Part shown: positions 18,822-29,209 of the stretch, piece by piece | Layout of the letters: the number at the start of each line of letters is the position of its first letter | Numbering within the stretch: position 1 is the first letter of the stretch | From: a bacterium | GTDB lineage: Bacteria > Armatimonadota > UBA5829 | Length of the DNA stretch: 64,000 nucleotides | Assembly (NCBI GenBank): GCA_021372295.1 | Contig: JAJFUS010000039.1 | Span: 57,746-121,745, forward strand | Reading direction: 5' to 3' | Position numbers and translations under genes: made by a program | Notes under the pieces: model-generated | The model's database searches: none | The model's input: the letters and a program-made list of their open reading frames with translations, nothing else | Told to the model about the DNA's origin: nothing

Positions 18822-21800
18822 TCACGCCGCACGCTCAATATCGGAACCCGGCCTTAAATTCGACCTCTGCAGCAGAATAGTCAGATCATCGGCTGGAATC
18901 GGCGGGCTGACGAAATAGCCCTGCATCTCATCGCACTGCAGAGTGCGGAGAAATTCGAGCTGCTCCAGAGTCTCGACACCTTCTGCCACGACCCTCAGCT
19001 TCAATGCGCGGGCTATGGCTATTACAGCCCGGGCAATCGCGGCGTCGTCGGGATTCGTGGTAATCTCCCTGATAAACGATCTGTCGATCTTCACCGTATC
19101 CACTGTAAACCGTTTGAGGTAACTCAGCGAGGAATAACCCGTGCCAAAGTCATCAATCGAGATTCTTATCCCCATCGACTTCAGCTTACTGAGCATTTGT
19201 TCGGCCAGGTCGGGCTCGGCCATAAGAGTGCTTTCAGTCAACTCCAGGTCAAGATATGATGGGTCGAGGCCGGATTCATCAAGCGCATGTTTTACGGCGG
19301 CAACCAGGTCATGATGCTGCAGCTGACTCGGAGAAATGTTTACCGCCACATCGAGCCGGGCAAGTCCGGCGTCCTGCCATGCTTTGTTTTGAGCGCACGC
19401 TTCGTGAAGAACCCACTCGCTGATCGGGACGATCAACCCGGTCTCCTCAGCTAGCGGAATAAAGTCGCTTGGTTGAACCAGACCAAAATCGGCGCTCTGC
19501 CACCGCAAAAGCGCTTCCACACCCTTGATCGAACCCGTGCGAATATCCACCAGCGGCTGGTAATATACTCGGAACTCGTCTCGCTCCAAAGCGCGGCGAA
19601 GATTGGTCTCGACAGTAATTCGCTCAAGCGCAGCGGCGTCGAGAACCTGGGTATATAATTGGAAGTTGTTCCTGCCCTGCGCCTTTGCACGATACATCGC
19701 CGTGTCGGCGTTCTTGACAAGGGTCTCAACGTCACTCCCATCAGCGGGAAAAATACTGATACCCATACTGGCGGTGGCAAAATAATCCTGACCGCCCAAT
19801 TCCACAGGCTCAGACAGAGCTTCCTGAATGCGCCGGGCGACAACATCGGCATCATCGACGGAATCCACATCCCTGAGGATTATCATGAACTCATCCCCAC
19901 CCATTCGCGCAAGGGTATCCGAATCGCGCAGGCAGCCAGCCAGGCGATCGGCCACCTGTTTGAGCAGAATGTCGCCCATACTGTGACCAAGAGTGTCGTT
20001 TATCACCTTGAATCGATCCAAGTCGACAAACATAACCGCCAACATTGTCTTCTCGCGACGAGCCTGCGCAAGCGCCTGGGTAAGCCTGTCACTGAAGAGC
20101 AATCGGTTTGGCAGCCCGGTAAGCGGATCGTGGTGAGCCAGGTAGTTGAGCTGCTGCTCGTAGAGTTTCTTATCAGTGATGTTGCGCTTTATCGCAATGA
20201 AATGCTCTATGACGCCCGAGTCGTTCTTAACAGGCGTGATCGACATGTCCTCCGTGCAAAGAGCGCCATCCTTGCGCCGGTTGACTATCTCGCCCTGCCA
20301 CGTATTGCCTGAAAGAACCGTCCGCCACATATCTGCGTAAAAATCTGAAGAGTGCTTGCCGGAACTCAAAATGCGCGGGTTTTGCCCCATCACTTCCTCG
20401 GCTGTGTAGCCAGTCTCACGCAGGAATGAATTGTTGACGAATTCGATCCGCGCCTGGGAATCTGTAATCACTATCTGATCACCCGCAGCGTCGATTGCCG
20501 AAGATTGAATCTTTACCAACTTTCGCGCTCGCTTGTGTTCGGTAACATCTTCCAGAATGCCAACACCACCCAGAAACTCTCCATCATTCGAAATAATGCC
20601 GCCAAAAACAGCCCTCAAGGTGATGGTTTTGCATGACATTGTAGTCACATAGTCACCCTCATAGTAACCGGTCTTCCCATCTAGAGCCTCTGTCACTGCC
20701 GCCGAAAGTCCCGCTTTGTTGAGCATGTTGAACCCGATGATCTTGCTCTTTGCATTATCCACAATAATGGCGATGTTGTCGTTGCAGTCTGTTATCGTGC
20801 CATGCTCATCAAAATGCAAAACACCCAAAGGCGAGCGATCAAAAATAAGATGGTATTTCTCTTCACTTCGACGCAGTGCTTCCTCGGCAGTTTTCCGCTC
20901 AGTAATATCGCGAGCAATACAATGAATTCGAACGTCACCGCCGCTACGTGAAGGCACCTGGCTGGTGACTTCGATGGTGGCCCTGCTGCCGTCCTTTCTG
21001 ACAATCCCTATCTGTTGCCCGACGCTTACATTTTCGCCCGATACGCGCCGCCACACCAAATTCCGCATCAACGACATATATTCCGGAGCCACCAGATCGA
21101 ATATGCACGGCATTTCGTCGGCTGCGTAACCAGTCAAAACCTCGACGGCTCTGTTTTTTGACAGCATTCTGCCTTGCGAGTCTATCGTGAACACAATGTC
21201 ACTGGCTTTTTCGAATAGATCACGATAGCGCTTTTCCGAAGCGACCAGACTTTCGGTAAACTCATGAGCGCTTTGCAATATAACGATGACGGTCAACAAT
21301 ATCACGCATACGAACAAGGTAAAAAATATACGCAATAATCTGGCTCTGGATATTTCGCGCTCCCAGTCAGATGACGCTATATCCAATCCCAAAACGCCTA
21401 CAGTAGCGCCCGAATCCCCATTTCTGACAGGCGCGAGCCCCGACACCCAAGAACCCCACTCATCCGCCAGCGGGCCCTCAACATATGCCTGGCCACCCGA
21501 TAAACACACCTCGACTTTTGAAGCCTCTTCATCGTAAACCGAACCCGGAGGCGAGAAATCCTCAGAATCCGCGGGTTCTCCATCGACTAGAAATACCACC
21601 TTTCCACGACGAATCCCCATAAGATAAGCATAACCATAGCTCGGGTTCTTATCCAGGATATCCTCGAGCCTCAACTTAAGCCTTTTATATGCATTCGTGG
21701 AGGTGTCTTTTGCGCTTCCCAACAAGCCTTGCAGCTTGGTCGGCGGAAATGAGTCAGCTATCATCATCGTGCGGAACAGAAGATCGCTTCGCATGCGACG

Positions 21801-22547
21801 ATCAGTTTCCATCCTCGCCTGGTTTGTAACGACATACCCAACACCGACAGCAACCAGCAGACTCAGCGGTGCCATAAGAATGAACCAAGGTACTGGCACT
21901 CCCTGCTTCTTCTCATAAAATGCAAAGTGGAAATACGCCCATACAGCCGATCCCGAAAGAATGATGAGGATGCTTCGTACAACAAAGATCGACACACCGG
22001 TCACATCATAAAACCATCCCCGGCTGACAACCAGCATCAGAGCGTAGATTACCTGAAGCACACTACTGAATGCCAAAAAACGCCGGCTTCGTAAATCTGA
22101 GCGCCCACTCTCCAGATACAACACCAATGCCGTCCATGCCCATCCAACAAGCCCCAGTGTATATCTGATGGACAAAAGATAATCGTGCTTAAAGACAAGA
22201 CCAGCTGCAGCGGCACATCCAATCAGCAGAAACATCACCCAAACGCCGGGACCTTTTCCACAGACGGCTATGGTACCCCTGCGAGCAAAAGCCAGCAGCA
22301 GCAGGTAAGCCAGCGCTACCACCACCAGACGTAATGACGCAAATAGCGATGTATCGCCGATGCAGAAGGCGACCATGCTCATCCACTCATCAACAGCGCG
22401 AGCGACGCAGGCGGCGCCCAATAGAGTCCATGGCAAGCGTTCATCCCGCATTCGCGCAGGTATCAAGCATGCCACAGCCAATATGCCGAAACTGATGCCG
22501 GACAGAAACAGAATGTAGTCAGTCTGCCCATGGGAAATACCCGTCAT
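18822..22547 (-). CDS. Multi-TM sensor with three PAS domains, GGDEF and EAL
   Basis: 1241 residues from ATG 22547, which has GGAGGT 10 bp upstream; an upstream in-frame TTG (22574) lacks a site. About eight N-terminal membrane segments (to residue 240) are followed by an extracytoplasmic Cache-like domain (about 245-400; MGIRRGKVVFLVDGEPAD, VGVLGLDI) and another TM (about 403-425). Three PAS domains (about 435-800) come next; the first is followed by DITERKTAEE. GGDEF has the intact motif MGGDEFMII and EAL has EALLRW, DDFGTGYSSL and AEGVET. It probably makes or degrades c-di-GMP in response to an external and a cytosolic cue. Its GGDEF-EAL half closely matches that of the regulator at 13644-15374. 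Confidence 0.92.
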   Translation of the reverse strand: MTGISHGQTDYILFLSGISFGILAVACLIPARMRDERLPWTLLGAACVARAVDEWMSMVAFCIGDTSLFASLRLVVVALAYLLLLAFARRGTIAVCGKGPGVWVMFLLIGCAAAAGLVFKHDYLLSIRYTLGLVGWAWTALVLYLESGRSDLRSRRFLAFSSVLQVIYALMLVVSRGWFYDVTGVSIFVVRSILIILSGSAVWAYFHFAFYEKKQGVPVPWFILMAPLSLLVAVGVGYVVTNQARMETDRRMRSDLLFRTMMIADSFPPTKLQGLLGSAKDTSTNAYKRLKLRLEDILDKNPSYGYAYLMGIRRGKVVFLVDGEPADSEDFSPPGSVYDEEASKVEVCLSGGQAYVEGPLADEWGSWVSGLAPVRNGDSGATVGVLGLDIASSDWEREISRARLLRIFFTLFVCVILLTVIVILQSAHEFTESLVASEKRYRDLFEKASDIVFTIDSQGRMLSKNRAVEVLTGYAADEMPCIFDLVAPEYMSLMRNLVWRRVSGENVSVGQQIGIVRKDGSRATIEVTSQVPSRSGGDVRIHCIARDITERKTAEEALRRSEEKYHLIFDRSPLGVLHFDEHGTITDCNDNIAIIVDNAKSKIIGFNMLNKAGLSAAVTEALDGKTGYYEGDYVTTMSCKTITLRAVFGGIISNDGEFLGGVGILEDVTEHKRARKLVKIQSSAIDAAGDQIVITDSQARIEFVNNSFLRETGYTAEEVMGQNPRILSSGKHSSDFYADMWRTVLSGNTWQGEIVNRRKDGALCTEDMSITPVKNDSGVIEHFIAIKRNITDKKLYEQQLNYLAHHDPLTGLPNRLLFSDRLTQALAQARREKTMLAVMFVDLDRFKVINDTLGHSMGDILLKQVADRLAGCLRDSDTLARMGGDEFMIILRDVDSVDDADVVARRIQEALSEPVELGGQDYFATASMGISIFPADGSDVETLVKNADTAMYRAKAQGRNNFQLYTQVLDAAALERITVETNLRRALERDEFRVYYQPLVDIRTGSIKGVEALLRWQSADFGLVQPSDFIPLAEETGLIVPISEWVLHEACAQNKAWQDAGLARLDVAVNISPSQLQHHDLVAAVKHALDESGLDPSYLDLELTESTLMAEPDLAEQMLSKLKSMGIRISIDDFGTGYSSLSYLKRFTVDTVKIDRSFIREITTNPDDAAIARAVIAIARALKLRVVAEGVETLEQLEFLRTLQCDEMQGYFVSPPIPADDLTILLQRSNLRPGSDIERAA

Positions 22548-22627
22548 CGAGCGAAATACCTCCAAACCTTCCAATGGTTAATTCGGCATTCCGGGCTGCT
22601 GTTCTTTAGACTGTTTTTGGATGTGAT

Positions 22628-23020
22628 TTATCCGATTGTCTTAACCCAACACTGTCTGTTTCTGGGTCCGTCAAATTCGGCAAAGTAGATTGCCTGCCAT
22701 GTGCCCAGTTTGAGTCGTCCCTGCTCGACAATTGCGATAAGTGATGGAGCAATCAGACTGGATTTGACATGAGAGTCAGAGTTGCCTTCGACATGGCGAT
22801 AGCCCGCGCGCTCGGGGATCAACTGGGCGAGAGTATCAAGCAGGTCGGTAACGACATCTGGATCGGCGTTTTCGTTAATGGTGACGCCGGCGGTGGTATG
22901 AGGCACGAACACGCACACCAGGCCGTCCTTGAACCCGGCGTTGTCTATGCACTGCTGCACCTGATCCGTCACATCCACGAACTGGTGCCTTTGGGTTGTC
23001 CTGACTGGAAACATATCCAT
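22628..23020 (-). CDS. YjbQ/UPF0047 family protein
   Basis: 130 residues of the UPF0047 (YjbQ) family, whose members have weak thiamine-phosphate-synthase activity and bind metal. The signature HTTAGVTINENADPDV and the later HVEGNSDSHVKSSL are both present. The frame stays open 61 codons upstream, but ATG 23020 is chosen because GAGGAA lies 6 bp before it and it fits the family's length of 130-140 residues. It stands alone between the GGDEF-EAL sensor and uvrA. The true cellular role of the family is unsettled. Confidence 0.88.
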   Translation of the reverse strand: MDMFPVRTTQRHQFVDVTDQVQQCIDNAGFKDGLVCVFVPHTTAGVTINENADPDVVTDLLDTLAQLIPERAGYRHVEGNSDSHVKSSLIAPSLIAIVEQGRLKLGTWQAIYFAEFDGPRNRQCWVKTIG

Positions 23021-23162
23021 AGCGATTCCTCGGAGAGTTAGAAGTTGGCAGATTACAGTAAGGACTTCGACACTGCTCCGAATCTTCCTGCCTGGACATA
23101 GTGCCATGCAACAGGACGATTGCAGCATCACAAGAAAACAGAACATAAGTTCGTCTACCCGG

Positions 23163-23191
23163 TTGTATGCCAACCCCGCGCGTGGTAAAAT
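23163..23191 (+). promoter_or_regulatory. Candidate uvrA promoter
   Basis: TTGTAT (23163-23168), 17 bp, TAAAAT (23186-23191). This lies about 90 bp before the uvrA ATG, in the gap between the divergent yjbQ-like gene and uvrA. No LexA-like box was recognised beside it. Confidence 0.45.
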
Positions 23192-23279
23192 GTATACAAT
23201 CAATCGGCTGACTGAGCAATCACGAGTCTGAGGCTTTTCGCTCTCCGCTCTTCACTCTCAGCTGTTTTTCGGAAGCATT

Positions 23280-26099
23280 ATGGGACAAGACAAGATAATC
23301 ATCCGTGGTGCGCGTCAGCACAACCTCAAAAATATCAATGTCGAGATTCCACGCGACAAGATGGTCGTCATTACTGGGTTGTCAGGTTCGGGAAAGTCGT
23401 CGCTCGCGTTCGATACAATATACGCCGAGGGCCAGCGGCGGTATGTGGAATCGCTGTCGAGTTATGCGCGGCAGTTCCTCGGGCAGATGGACAAACCCGA
23501 CGTCGATGACATAATCGGCCTGTCACCGGCAGTCTCAATCGACCAGAAATCGACCACGCGCAACCCTCGTTCGACTGTCGGTACGGTCACCGAAATATAC
23601 GACTACCTAAGGCTCCTGTTCGCGAGGATCGGCCACCCGCATTGCCCTCAGTGCGGCAGCGAGATCGCACAGCAAACAGTCGAGCAGATGGTCGATACGA
23701 TAATGGCGCTGCCTGAGGGAACGAAAATTCAAATCCTCGCGCCTCTTGTGCGGGGAAAAAAGGGCCATTACAAGAAGCTCATTGAGGATGTGCGCAAGGA
23801 AGGTTTCGTGCGCGTTCGGGTCGATGGCGAGATGCACGAAGTCACCGACGACATCGAAATGGATCGCTATAAGCAGCATACCATCGAGATTATTGTGGAC
23901 AGGCTCGTCGTGAAAGACGGCATACAAAAGCGCCTGAACGACTCGGTCGAGACGGCTCTCAAAAAGGGCAACGGCGTGCTGGCGGTGGATGTGGCCGGCG
24001 AAGAGGAAATGCTCTTCTCCGAAAATTTCGCTTGCACCGAGTGCGGCATCAGTGTAGGCGAGATCGAGCCGAGAAACTTCTCGTTCAACAGCCCTTTCGG
24101 CGCATGCCCGGAGTGCACAGGCCTGGGCAGTCACAAAAGGCTAAACCCGGATCTCATTATCCCGGACAAAAGCAAGTCCATTGAGCAAGGCGCAATCGTG
24201 CCGTTTTCTCGCGGCTCGAACGAGTGGATTACGGCGCTCATAAAAGGACTTGCCGCCGAGTACGGCTTCACTCTCAAGACCCCTATCAAGGATTTCACAA
24301 AAGATCAACTCGACGCCCTTCTCTACGGTACCGAAAAGCCCGTCACGGTCACATATAAGAGCAAGTTCAGAGGCTCCACGCGCACGTATCGCACTCATTT
24401 CGAGGGCATATTGAACCTGATGCAGCGTCGGTATAACGAATCGTCATCGGAGAACGTACGTGAAGAGGTCGAGCATTACATGTCCGAAATCCCCTGCTCT
24501 ACCTGCGGCGGCAAGCGTCTCAAGCCCGAGAGCCTGGCGGTGACAATCGGCGGCCTGAACATATCCGAGGTGGCGTCCAAGTCGATCAGAGCGACACATG
24601 AGTGGTTCGAGTCCCTGCACCTAACCAAGCGCGAGAACATCATCGGCGAGCAGATTATTAAAGAGATTTGCGCAAGGTTGAAGTTTCTGCTGGACGTCGG
24701 CCTGGACTATCTCACGCTCGATCGCACAGCGACCACACTTGCCGGGGGCGAAGCTCAGCGGATCAGGCTCGCAACCCAGATCGGCAGCGGCCTGATGGGC
24801 GTGCTGTATATACTCGACGAGCCGTCAATCGGGCTTCATCAGCGCGACAACAAGCGCCTGATAGACACTCTCTTGCGCCTGCGCGATCTCGGAAACACAA
24901 TTATAGTAGTCGAGCACGACGAGGAAACTATCGAAGCGGCGGACTGGATCGTCGATATAGGCCCAGGCGCGGGCGAGCACGGCGGGGAAGTCGTCGCTGA
25001 GGGCACTCTCGACAAGATCAAGAAAGCACATGAATCTTACACAGGCATGTATATGTCTGGTAAACTTTCCATACCAGTACCTGAACATCGCCGCAAGCCA
25101 AACGGCAACTGGATAGAAATCAAGGGCGCTCGCGCTCACAACCTCAAAAGCGTAAATGCGCGGTTCCCGATGGGAGTCTTTATCTGCATTACGGGTGTAT
25201 CTGGATCAGGCAAGAGCACGCTCATCCAGGAAACACTCTTCCCAAGGCTTATGTACGCGCTCGAAGGCACGCACAGAGTATGGGGCGAGCACGACGCCAT
25301 CGAAGGCCTGGAACACATCGACAAAGTGATCGACATCGATCAGTCACCCATCGGGCGAACGCCTCGGTCGAACCCCGCGACATACACCGGCGTGTTCGAC
25401 ATGATCCGCGAACTCTTCAGCAAAACTCCCGACGCCAAGGTGCGCGGCTATCTGCCGGGGCGGTTCAGTTTCAACGTCAAGGGTGGTCGCTGCGAGGCGT
25501 GCAAGGGCGACGGAATCATTAAGATCGAGATGCAGTTCCTTCCGGATGTATACGTGCCGTGCGAAGTCTGCAAAAGCAAGCGATATAATCGCGAGACACT
25601 AGAGATTAAATATAAAGGAAAGAATATCGCCGACGTGCTGGACATGACCGTGAGCCAAGCAACCGAGTTCTTCAAGCATATCCCGAAAATTCACCGACGG
25701 CTGGCAACGATTCACGATGTCGGTCTGGACTATATCCGCCTGGGTCAGCCCGCAACCACTCTCTCCGGCGGCGAGGCTCAGCGCGTGAAGCTGGCGACGG
25801 AGCTTGCTAAGCGCGCCACCGGCAAAACCCTCTATATACTGGACGAGCCAACCACCGGTCTGCACTTTCACGACATAAAGAAGCTGCTAGAGGTGCTCGG
25901 CAGGCTGGTCGACGCGGGAAACACCGTACTGGTGATTGAGCACAATATGGACGTAATCAAGACTGCCGACCACATTATCGACCTTGGCCCCGAAGGCGGA
26001 GACAGAGGCGGAGCCATCGTGGCTGTAGGCACGCCGGAGCAGGTCGCCGAAGTTTCTGAGAGTTACACCGGACAGTTTCTGCGCAAAGTGCTTGCGTAA
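23280..26099 (+). CDS. uvrA: Excinuclease ABC subunit A (UvrA)
   Basis: 939 residues, the usual UvrA length. It has two ABC ATPase modules: Walker [15 protein letters not shown] near residue 35 and [10 protein letters not shown] near 640, each with a later signature ([24 protein letters not shown]) and Walker B ([20 protein letters not shown]). Zinc modules with CxxC pairs are visible ([39 protein letters not shown]). UvrA recognises bulky DNA lesions and loads UvrB in nucleotide excision repair. uvrB and uvrC are not in the window. Its end is 2 bp from the convergent motB stop. Confidence 0.98.
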   Translation: MGQDKIIIRGARQHNLKNINVEIPRDKMVVITGLSGSGKSSLAFDTIYAEGQRRYVESLSSYARQFLGQMDKPDVDDIIGLSPAVSIDQKSTTRNPRSTVGTVTEIYDYLRLLFARIGHPHCPQCGSEIAQQTVEQMVDTIMALPEGTKIQILAPLVRGKKGHYKKLIEDVRKEGFVRVRVDGEMHEVTDDIEMDRYKQHTIEIIVDRLVVKDGIQKRLNDSVETALKKGNGVLAVDVAGEEEMLFSENFACTECGISVGEIEPRNFSFNSPFGACPECTGLGSHKRLNPDLIIPDKSKSIEQGAIVPFSRGSNEWITALIKGLAAEYGFTLKTPIKDFTKDQLDALLYGTEKPVTVTYKSKFRGSTRTYRTHFEGILNLMQRRYNESSSENVREEVEHYMSEIPCSTCGGKRLKPESLAVTIGGLNISEVASKSIRATHEWFESLHLTKRENIIGEQIIKEICARLKFLLDVGLDYLTLDRTATTLAGGEAQRIRLATQIGSGLMGVLYILDEPSIGLHQRDNKRLIDTLLRLRDLGNTIIVVEHDEETIEAADWIVDIGPGAGEHGGEVVAEGTLDKIKKAHESYTGMYMSGKLSIPVPEHRRKPNGNWIEIKGARAHNLKSVNARFPMGVFICITGVSGSGKSTLIQETLFPRLMYALEGTHRVWGEHDAIEGLEHIDKVIDIDQSPIGRTPRSNPATYTGVFDMIRELFSKTPDAKVRGYLPGRFSFNVKGGRCEACKGDGIIKIEMQFLPDVYVPCEVCKSKRYNRETLEIKYKGKNIADVLDMTVSQATEFFKHIPKIHRRLATIHDVGLDYIRLGQPATTLSGGEAQRVKLATELAKRATGKTLYILDEPTTGLHFHDIKKLLEVLGRLVDAGNTVLVIEHNMDVIKTADHIIDLGPEGGDRGGAIVAVGTPEQVAEVSESYTGQFLRKVLA

Positions 26100-26101
26100 A
26101 C

Positions 26102-26986
26102 TTACTTACCTATTTTGTCAATGCCGATCGGGTTGGCGCGGTCGGGAGTCTTCTCATGCACTTCATATTGACCACTCGGTGAATTGACGGTTGCCTTGAC
26201 ATCCGTCGCGTTGCTCATCCCCTTCATAACTACTATGATGCTCACGCGCCTGTTGGAAAAGTGTTCCGGGTTGCCCGGCAGCCTGGGGTGAGTTGCCGCG
26301 TAGCCTCTGACTTCGTCTATCTGATTCTTCCTGAGGCCACTGACCTCCATTACCCGCCTTGCGCTGTTTGCGCGGTCGGCGGAGAGTTCCCAGTTTGTAT
26401 AGTTGTCCGTGCGGGCAAGCGGCCGGCTATCCGTGTGCCCTTCAATAATAACGTTGTTGGGCAATTGTCCGAGTTCCTTGGAGACTTTGCACAAAAGCCG
26501 CTTTGTAGCCGGCTTAATCTGCGCGCTGCCGCTGTCAAAGAAAAGCGATTCCTTGGCCTCCAGCAGGTCAATCTGAAGTCCTTCGTCAACCATCCTCACG
26601 TCGATAAATTTCTTCAAACCGGAGAACTCAGGAGTCAGCGCAACAATCTTTTCTATTGCCTCTTTGGCTTTTTCAAGCCTGGACTTTTCGCCCTCATCCG
26701 CCTGCCCATGTTTGGGACCGACCCCTCCTGCATCGAGTCCCGACACACCAAACGGCATCTTACCGGACTCGACTGCCTTCATGAACGATATCGGATCCTT
26801 GAAATAACCGGCGATTGCGCTCTTGACTTCCTGGCTCTGCCCTACGATCCACATAACCAGAAAGAATGCCATCATAGCAGTGACGAAGTCGGCGTACGCC
26901 ACTTTCCACGCACCACCATGATGCCCGGCGTGCCCGCTGATCTTCTTGACGACTCGTATTTCCGCAGAGGCTTTCTTCTCGGCCAA
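26102..26986 (-). CDS. motB: Flagellar motor stator protein MotB
   Basis: 294 residues. A short cytosolic tail precedes the single TM helix WKVAYADFVTAMMAFFLVMWIVG. Asp33 is the expected proton-carrying residue, and the YADF/VTAMMAFFLVMW signature is classic MotB. After a plug/linker, a C-terminal OmpA-like peptidoglycan-binding domain (about 135-255; VIIEGHTDSRPL, NWELSADRANSARRVM) anchors the stator to the cell wall. It lies 15 bp downstream of motA. It couples ion flow to flagellar rotation, in line with the chemotaxis/motor-switch operon at 60-64 kb. Confidence 0.95.
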   Translation of the reverse strand: MAEKKASAEIRVVKKISGHAGHHGGAWKVAYADFVTAMMAFFLVMWIVGQSQEVKSAIAGYFKDPISFMKAVESGKMPFGVSGLDAGGVGPKHGQADEGEKSRLEKAKEAIEKIVALTPEFSGLKKFIDVRMVDEGLQIDLLEAKESLFFDSGSAQIKPATKRLLCKVSKELGQLPNNVIIEGHTDSRPLARTDNYTNWELSADRANSARRVMEVSGLRKNQIDEVRGYAATHPRLPGNPEHFSNRRVSIIVVMKGMSNATDVKATVNSPSGQYEVHEKTPDRANPIGIDKIGK

Positions 26987-27001
26987 TTCTCACTACTCCC
27001 G

Positions 27002-27889
27002 CTATGCTGCCTTCTTTTCGGACTCTCCACCTTCGGATTTGCGCCCACGGCATGTGTCTTCCATCTCAGAGAAGCTGGGCCTGAGTTCCGGCTCGATATT
27101 TCGCCTGGCAAACTCAACACATATCAGCGGCGCGTCGCCTCTGGCAAATGCCACCACGGCATTCTTTATACACGCCATATATTGCGCCTCACATTTGGCT
27201 ATTGCTTCAGTAGCCTTGGACAGCGGAGCGAATACACCATAAGCAAGCAAAATTCCAAGGAACGTTCCCACCAATGCAGCACCCACTTTTTCACCGATCT
27301 CCTCAGGAGGACCGCCAATCGCCTGCATTGTGACTACAATCCCCAATACGGCCGCGACGATTCCAAATCCAGGAAGGGAGTCGGCCATACAGGTGAGCAT
27401 GCCTGTCATCTTCATTGATTCTTCGTGCTGAGCTTCAAGGTCGATATCCATCATGTCGGCCAGGTCGTAGACACCTATGCCACCCATTACAATCAGCTTC
27501 ATGGTGTCCGCAAACAAATTGAGAGCATGGTGATTGCTTGTGAACGAGGGGTACTTCTGGAATATTTCGGATTCGTCCGGGTTCTCCACGTGCTTTTCCA
27601 GCGAGATCAGACCACCTTTTCGTCCAACCAGGAAAAACTCATACATCGCCTGCAGCAGCTCGAGAAACACGTCTTTCTTATATGGACTGCCCTTCAGAAG
27701 CTTCAGGCCAATCATAAGCATGGAAATAGCATCTTTGAGCGAATAGCCAACAACGATACTGCCGAAAGCAGCGCCACCAATGACGATGAATTCCGCAAAT
27801 TGTAAGAGGGCGGCAACATTACCACCTTCCATCGTAAAGCCGGCTAAAATACTGCCCAAGACTATGACGATGCCGACAATAACAAACAT
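27002..27889 (-). CDS. motA: Flagellar motor stator protein MotA
   Basis: 295 residues with four membrane segments, two at the N terminus (MFVIVGIVIVLGSILAG, FIVIGGAAFGSIVV) and two after the large cytosolic domain (GFGIVAAVLGIVVTM, ALVGTFLGILLAYGVF). The large loop holds the charged torque-generating region. Length and layout fit the proton-type MotA of Gram-negative bacteria rather than PomA. It starts at ATG 27889 and precedes motB. The two genes stand apart from the flagellar switch genes further right. It is divergent from the nif3-like gene. Confidence 0.95.
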   Translation of the reverse strand: MFVIVGIVIVLGSILAGFTMEGGNVAALLQFAEFIVIGGAAFGSIVVGYSLKDAISMLMIGLKLLKGSPYKKDVFLELLQAMYEFFLVGRKGGLISLEKHVENPDESEIFQKYPSFTSNHHALNLFADTMKLIVMGGIGVYDLADMMDIDLEAQHEESMKMTGMLTCMADSLPGFGIVAAVLGIVVTMQAIGGPPEEIGEKVGAALVGTFLGILLAYGVFAPLSKATEAIAKCEAQYMACIKNAVVAFARGDAPLICVEFARRNIEPELRPSFSEMEDTCRGRKSEGGESEKKAA

Positions 27890-28122
27890 CTATGCAAAAG
27901 ACCCCTTCCTTGGGACATCAACCCGAAGTCGGTGTCATCCAAACGAATAACAACCCCTCATAAAGATATGCAAAAATCAACGCGCCCCCGGGTCAAGCAA
28001 ACACGCGCTATAGAAATCATTCCATCAAACTCGCAACATACTAAACGGGAATTTCATTATTGCTCGGGAGAAGGAACAATAACCCCAAAACGGGAACACT
28101 AAGTAAATCGAGAGGACAACCA

Positions 28123-29205
28123 ATGCCCATCATTGCCGACATAATCGAACAACTGAATAACTGGGCTCCACCCGAGCTTGCCGACGACGGCGACCCAATA
28201 GGGCTGCAAATCGGCGACCACCGCCGTGAAGCCAAAAAGATATGCGTCTGCGTGGATACTTCGCCTAAAATCATCGACCGCGCCGTTGAACTCAAGGCCG
28301 ACCTAATTGTGGCGCATCATCCGCTGATCTACGCGCCGCTAAAGAGCCTGCAGGCGGGCGACCCAGTGGCGGATCGCGTGACCAAGCTGGTAAAAAACGA
28401 CACTGCGCTCTTCGTCCTGCACACCAACTACGACACCACGCCCGGCGGCATAAATGATGTTTTGGCCGAAAAGCTTGGAGTAACGGGCTGTTCGCCGCTC
28501 ACCAATCGCAGGCAGGATACGTTTTACAAAGTTGTCACGTTCGTCCCGGAAGAAGCCGTCGAGGGCGTCCGCAACGCCATGGCCGAGGCGGGCGGCGGCA
28601 GGATTGGGCAATATACCCACTGCAGTTTCCGAGTGAATGGCACAGGGTCGTTCGTTCCGCTGCCGATGGCCGACCCCTATGTAGGAGACGTGGGCAAACT
28701 CTCGGAAGTGGACGAGTACAGGCTGGAAATGATCTGCGCGGAGTCGTGGCTGGACTCTGTAATTGAAGCGATGATCGAAAAACACCCTTATGACGAGGTC
28801 GCTTACGATGTATACCAACTCGCGAACGATCCGGTAATATACGGCTATGGTCGCGTGGGAATTCTGGCGAAAGACACGCCACTCGAAGAATTTGCCGAAA
28901 AAATGCGCGTCATTTTGGGCGTAAAATATCTGAAAGTGGAGGGAAATCGAACCAAACCTGTCCGAAAAGTGGCGCTTTTGGGCGGTAGTGGATCGTCACT
29001 TTTCAGGGAAGCCGTGGTGGCCGGGGCGGATGTATATGTCACGGGAGACACAAAGCACCACGACATTCTCGACGCCAATTCGTACGGCATGGCTATCATA
29101 GACGCGGGACATTTTGAGACGGAAAGGCCTGGAATGATGGCGCTGTGCGAAAAACTCAAGTCAAACTACGCCGGAAGCGGCATGGATATCGAATATATAG
29201 AGTAG
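28123..29205 (+). CDS. Nif3-like dinuclear metal centre protein (DUF34/YbgI family)
   Basis: 360 residues. The N-terminal half has GDPIGLQIGD and VAHHPLIYAPLKSL, and the C-terminal half has GGSGSSL...GADVYVTGDTKHHD and IDAGHFETE. Together these supply the His/Asp/Glu ligands of a dinuclear metal site. A middle insertion (about 125-230), as in Gram-positive YqfO, separates the halves. The family is widespread; a GTP cyclohydrolase or metal-chaperone role has been proposed but is not settled. Start ATG 28123 is chosen over 28060 because it has GAGAGG upstream and begins MPIIADIIEQL. It ends 4 bp before radA, so the two are probably co-transcribed. Confidence 0.9.
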   Translation: MPIIADIIEQLNNWAPPELADDGDPIGLQIGDHRREAKKICVCVDTSPKIIDRAVELKADLIVAHHPLIYAPLKSLQAGDPVADRVTKLVKNDTALFVLHTNYDTTPGGINDVLAEKLGVTGCSPLTNRRQDTFYKVVTFVPEEAVEGVRNAMAEAGGGRIGQYTHCSFRVNGTGSFVPLPMADPYVGDVGKLSEVDEYRLEMICAESWLDSVIEAMIEKHPYDEVAYDVYQLANDPVIYGYGRVGILAKDTPLEEFAEKMRVILGVKYLKVEGNRTKPVRKVALLGGSGSSLFREAVVAGADVYVTGDTKHHDILDANSYGMAIIDAGHFETERPGMMALCEKLKSNYAGSGMDIEYIE

Positions 29206-29209
29206 GTTT

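Noticed and set aside
26261..27418. Long plus-strand frame across motB and motA
   Set aside because: It crosses two genes with clear MotA and MotB motifs and has no recognisable domain.
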